DNA of 64,000 bases. Source: Eutypella sp. D-1 (lineage: Eukaryota; Ascomycota; Sordariomycetes; Xylariales; Diatrypaceae). The stretch lies in NCBI GenBank assembly GCA_023313575.1, contig JAJTTP010000001.1, positions 744,001-808,000 of the forward strand, given 5' to 3'. The position numbers and the translations under genes were made by a program. Positions 61,978-64,000 of the stretch are shown here, in pieces (position 1 is the stretch's first letter; the number at the start of each line of letters is the position of its first letter). The notes under the pieces are model-generated. The model saw only the letters and a list, made by a program, of their open reading frames with translations, had not been told where the DNA came from and ran no database searches.

Positions 61978-64000
61978 ATGGATTATCAGACATTTAATGT
62001 TAACATCAAGCCTAGGGCACCAGCCCGCGTCATTATCGCTGGTGGCAGTATCACAGGTCTCTGTTTGGCTCTGTTGCTAGAACGGGTTGGCATAGACTTT
62101 ATCGTCCTCGAGGCCCATGTCGACATCGCTCCGCCGGCTGGTGCCGGCACAGTTTGCAATGCGAACGGGTTTCGCATCTTGGATCAGCTAGGTGCCTATG
62201 ATGATGTTATGAAAGCGGCGTCAGCCCCTCTTCAGGAAATCAACACCTGGTACCCTAATGGGAACTTGCAAAGCAAACATAAGGACGTTTCAGATATTCT
62301 ACAACGGGTTACTGGCTACCCGATGGTGGTGCTTGACAGGCAACAGCTTTTGCGCATTCTATACGATCATATTCGAGACAAGACCAAGGTTGTTACAGGT
62401 GCGGAGATCAATGAGAACTCAGTTCAGTGATTTATATACTCATCTGGAATAGGCGCACGCATCATCTCCGTTGACGAAAGCCAAAACTTTGTACATGTAA
62501 CCACAACCAACGGTACCCGGTTCACCGGAGATATACTCGTCGGCGCGGACGGCGTCCATAGTATTGTTCGACAGGAGATGTGGCGTCTTGCACGGGAGAA
62601 GGCTCCTGGGTCTTTCAGTGATAACGAAATCGATCGTCCGTCTTCCCCCCCCTTTTCTGCTAAGACCATATTGCTAATTTACTGATAACCAGACATCAAA
62701 TGTAACTGGGTTACATTGTTCGGAATCTCCTCGCTATCTGACCCGCGTGTTACCTCCGGAAGCGCCAATACTACCCTCAACCATGGCTCATCATTCGGAG
62801 TCTTGAGTGGGGGGAACAACCGGAAGTACTTCTTCCTAAACAAGGCATTGCCTCGGGAGCTCAAGGGAGAGGAAGTTCGTCGATACACGGAGGACGACCG
62901 CGACAGCTTGGCGCAGGAATTTTGGAAAGAGAGTATACAAAACGATATAACGTTCGGGGATCTATACCAGTCGAGAATACGCTCCGTCCTCGTACCCCTC
63001 GAAGGGTACGTATTTCCAAAGTGGCACTCGGGTAGAATCATGACCCTAGGGGATGCAGCCCATAAGGTGAGTCTAATACCCCACGGGGAATATACGCCCC
63101 ACTCCCATTCTTCCCTCGTAATCCTTGAATGCTAATAACAGACCTCGACAGCTCCACGTCGTTACCGGACAAGGTGCGATGATGGGTATGGAAGATGGGG
63201 CAGTCCTCGTGAACCAGTTGATGCGGCAGCTCGGGGACGACCCGTCGGCTTCCTTAGATCCGACACAGATCGAGAGAGCTTTCATCGACACCCAAAGTGC
63301 ATGTGAGCCAAGGACGCGGAAGCTCATGCGAGAATCGTTCCTCACGGAGAGCATGCACGCCTGGAAGAACCCCCTCTTGAAATTTGCGGTACTACACTTG
63401 GTTCCCAAACTTGGCTTTGATTTCGTTCTGGCACAGTTTTTGGAGGGCGTACGACCCGCGCCGATTGTGGAAACCCTTCCCAACCCTTACAGGGATAGCC
63501 TTGTGGGGTTTGACGGCGATCATTCTGACCCCCCATCGATACTGAGGACATTGATGAAGTGTCTTACATACCTGTCCATCATACTATGCGGAATATGGGC
63601 AGTGGTTTATCCCAACAAGCCCAGCATGACCGATCCTCGATTTGCTCAAGCCGATGTACTATACAGGCTAGACATATCTAGTATACTCACCATCATACTA
63701 ATCGAAGGCTGGCGGCGTTCAAACAAGCTATCGATTCTACAATGGCCTATGGTCTGGGCACTACTCGCGGATCTGTTTGGATTCCAGGTCGTCTCACCGT
63801 TCTTTTATCTGATAAACTACTGGATCAACTCACAACGCGGTCGCCTTCAATGGACTGCCATCAATAGGCCAATGGTTCTTCCAGCTGCAAAGGTTATATT
63901 TCCGGCTGTAGCCTTGTTTCATATACTTCCGACGGCATCACGAAGTCTCCTATGGTATTTCAACGCGACTTCCGAATTCAACTGGAATGATGCCATATCA
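61978..64000 (+). CDS. FAD-dependent monooxygenase with C-terminal membrane module (partial)
   Basis: Exons: 61978-62398, 62453-62635, 62693-63066 and 63152 to beyond 64000; 609 aa are in the window and the frame is still open. The flavin part (about 1-440) resembles the PaxM/Mak1 group of secondary-metabolite monooxygenases: VIIAGGSITGLCLALLLERV, GRXX-like LDRQQLLRIL, DILVGADGVHSIVR and the GD motif TLGDAAHKLHVVTGQGAMMG. From about residue 455 the protein becomes a polytopic membrane segment (CLTYLSIILCGIWAVVY, later VVSPFFYLINYWI and VIFPAVALFHILPTA). Family members epoxidise terpenoid or indole-terpenoid chains. The 54-nt intron 1 removes an in-frame TGA at 62428. It may mark the edge of a biosynthetic cluster to the right. 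Confidence 0.85.

Noticed and set aside
62428..62430. In-frame TGA in the right-edge monooxygenase, looking like a nonsense mutation
   Set aside because: A 54-nt intron (62399-62452) removes it and restores the expected sequence VTGARIISV; length is a multiple of three and phases match.

Overview
The window is nuclear DNA of a filamentous ascomycete, most likely a Sordariomycete-type Pezizomycotina. Nearly every gene is split by short introns (about 50-120 nt) with GTAAGT-like donors, CTAAC/CTRAY branch sites and YAG acceptors. The products include fungus-specific proteins: elongation factor 3, a Clr5-domain protein, a Zn2Cys6 factor, a Jen1-type carboxylate permease and AA9 lytic polysaccharide monooxygenases. 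Intergenic DNA carries many copies of a short TACCTAGGTAGGTA-like palindrome. Gene models were joined by hand from reading frame, splice signals and protein-family sense. No similarity search was possible.

Layout. 1-580: 3' end of a Yvc1-type vacuolar TRP channel. 3408-5476: Jen1-type carboxylate permease. 6917-8173 (minus): Clr5-domain protein. 8.2-12.8 kb: gene-poor, with one decayed coding relic. 12836-14053: aldo-keto reductase with a 21-nt microexon. 14479-15467 (minus): macro-domain ADP-ribose hydrolase. 16637-21272: about 1277-aa zincin-like metallopeptidase fused to four cytochrome-b5-like repeats. 21870-23327: CorA-like channel. 23893-24603: one-span membrane protein. 25512-27583: MFS sugar transporter. 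28105-29590 (minus): FAD monooxygenase. 30316-31558: short-chain dehydrogenase. 33412-36785: Hst3/Hst4-type sirtuin. 38009-39341: second short-chain dehydrogenase. 39622-43685 (minus): about 1284-aa second zincin-like protein. 47005-51051: EF-3. 51613-53910 (minus): Zn2Cys6 transcription factor. 55031-55906 (minus) and 57102-57919 (plus): divergent pair of AA9 LPMOs. 58-62 kb: gene-poor. 61978-64000+: FAD monooxygenase running into a membrane module, cut by the window edge.

The most interesting signal is the pair of large proteins at 16.6-21.3 kb and 39.6-43.7 kb. They are only about 18 kb apart and do not look like a recent duplication. They share a gap-free signature: E-[RK]-x2-C-x-F-x5-I-L-H-E-x2-H-A, then E-[LV]-G-x3-E-Q-x2-W-G. 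In both genes a phase-0 intron falls exactly between HExx and the second zinc-binding His. One copy adds four cytochrome-b5-like units joined at identical phase-1 introns. I do not recognise a described family with this architecture.

Functional groupings are modest. The MFS transporter, FAD monooxygenase and dehydrogenase (25.5-31.6 kb) could be a small uptake and oxidation cluster; the last two share one 725-bp promoter region. The two LPMOs share one 1.2-kb promoter region and act on plant or other polysaccharides outside the cell. The sirtuin and macro-domain hydrolase belong to the same NAD/ADP-ribose chemistry. The right-edge monooxygenase looks like a terpenoid-type tailoring enzyme and may begin a secondary-metabolite cluster beyond the window.
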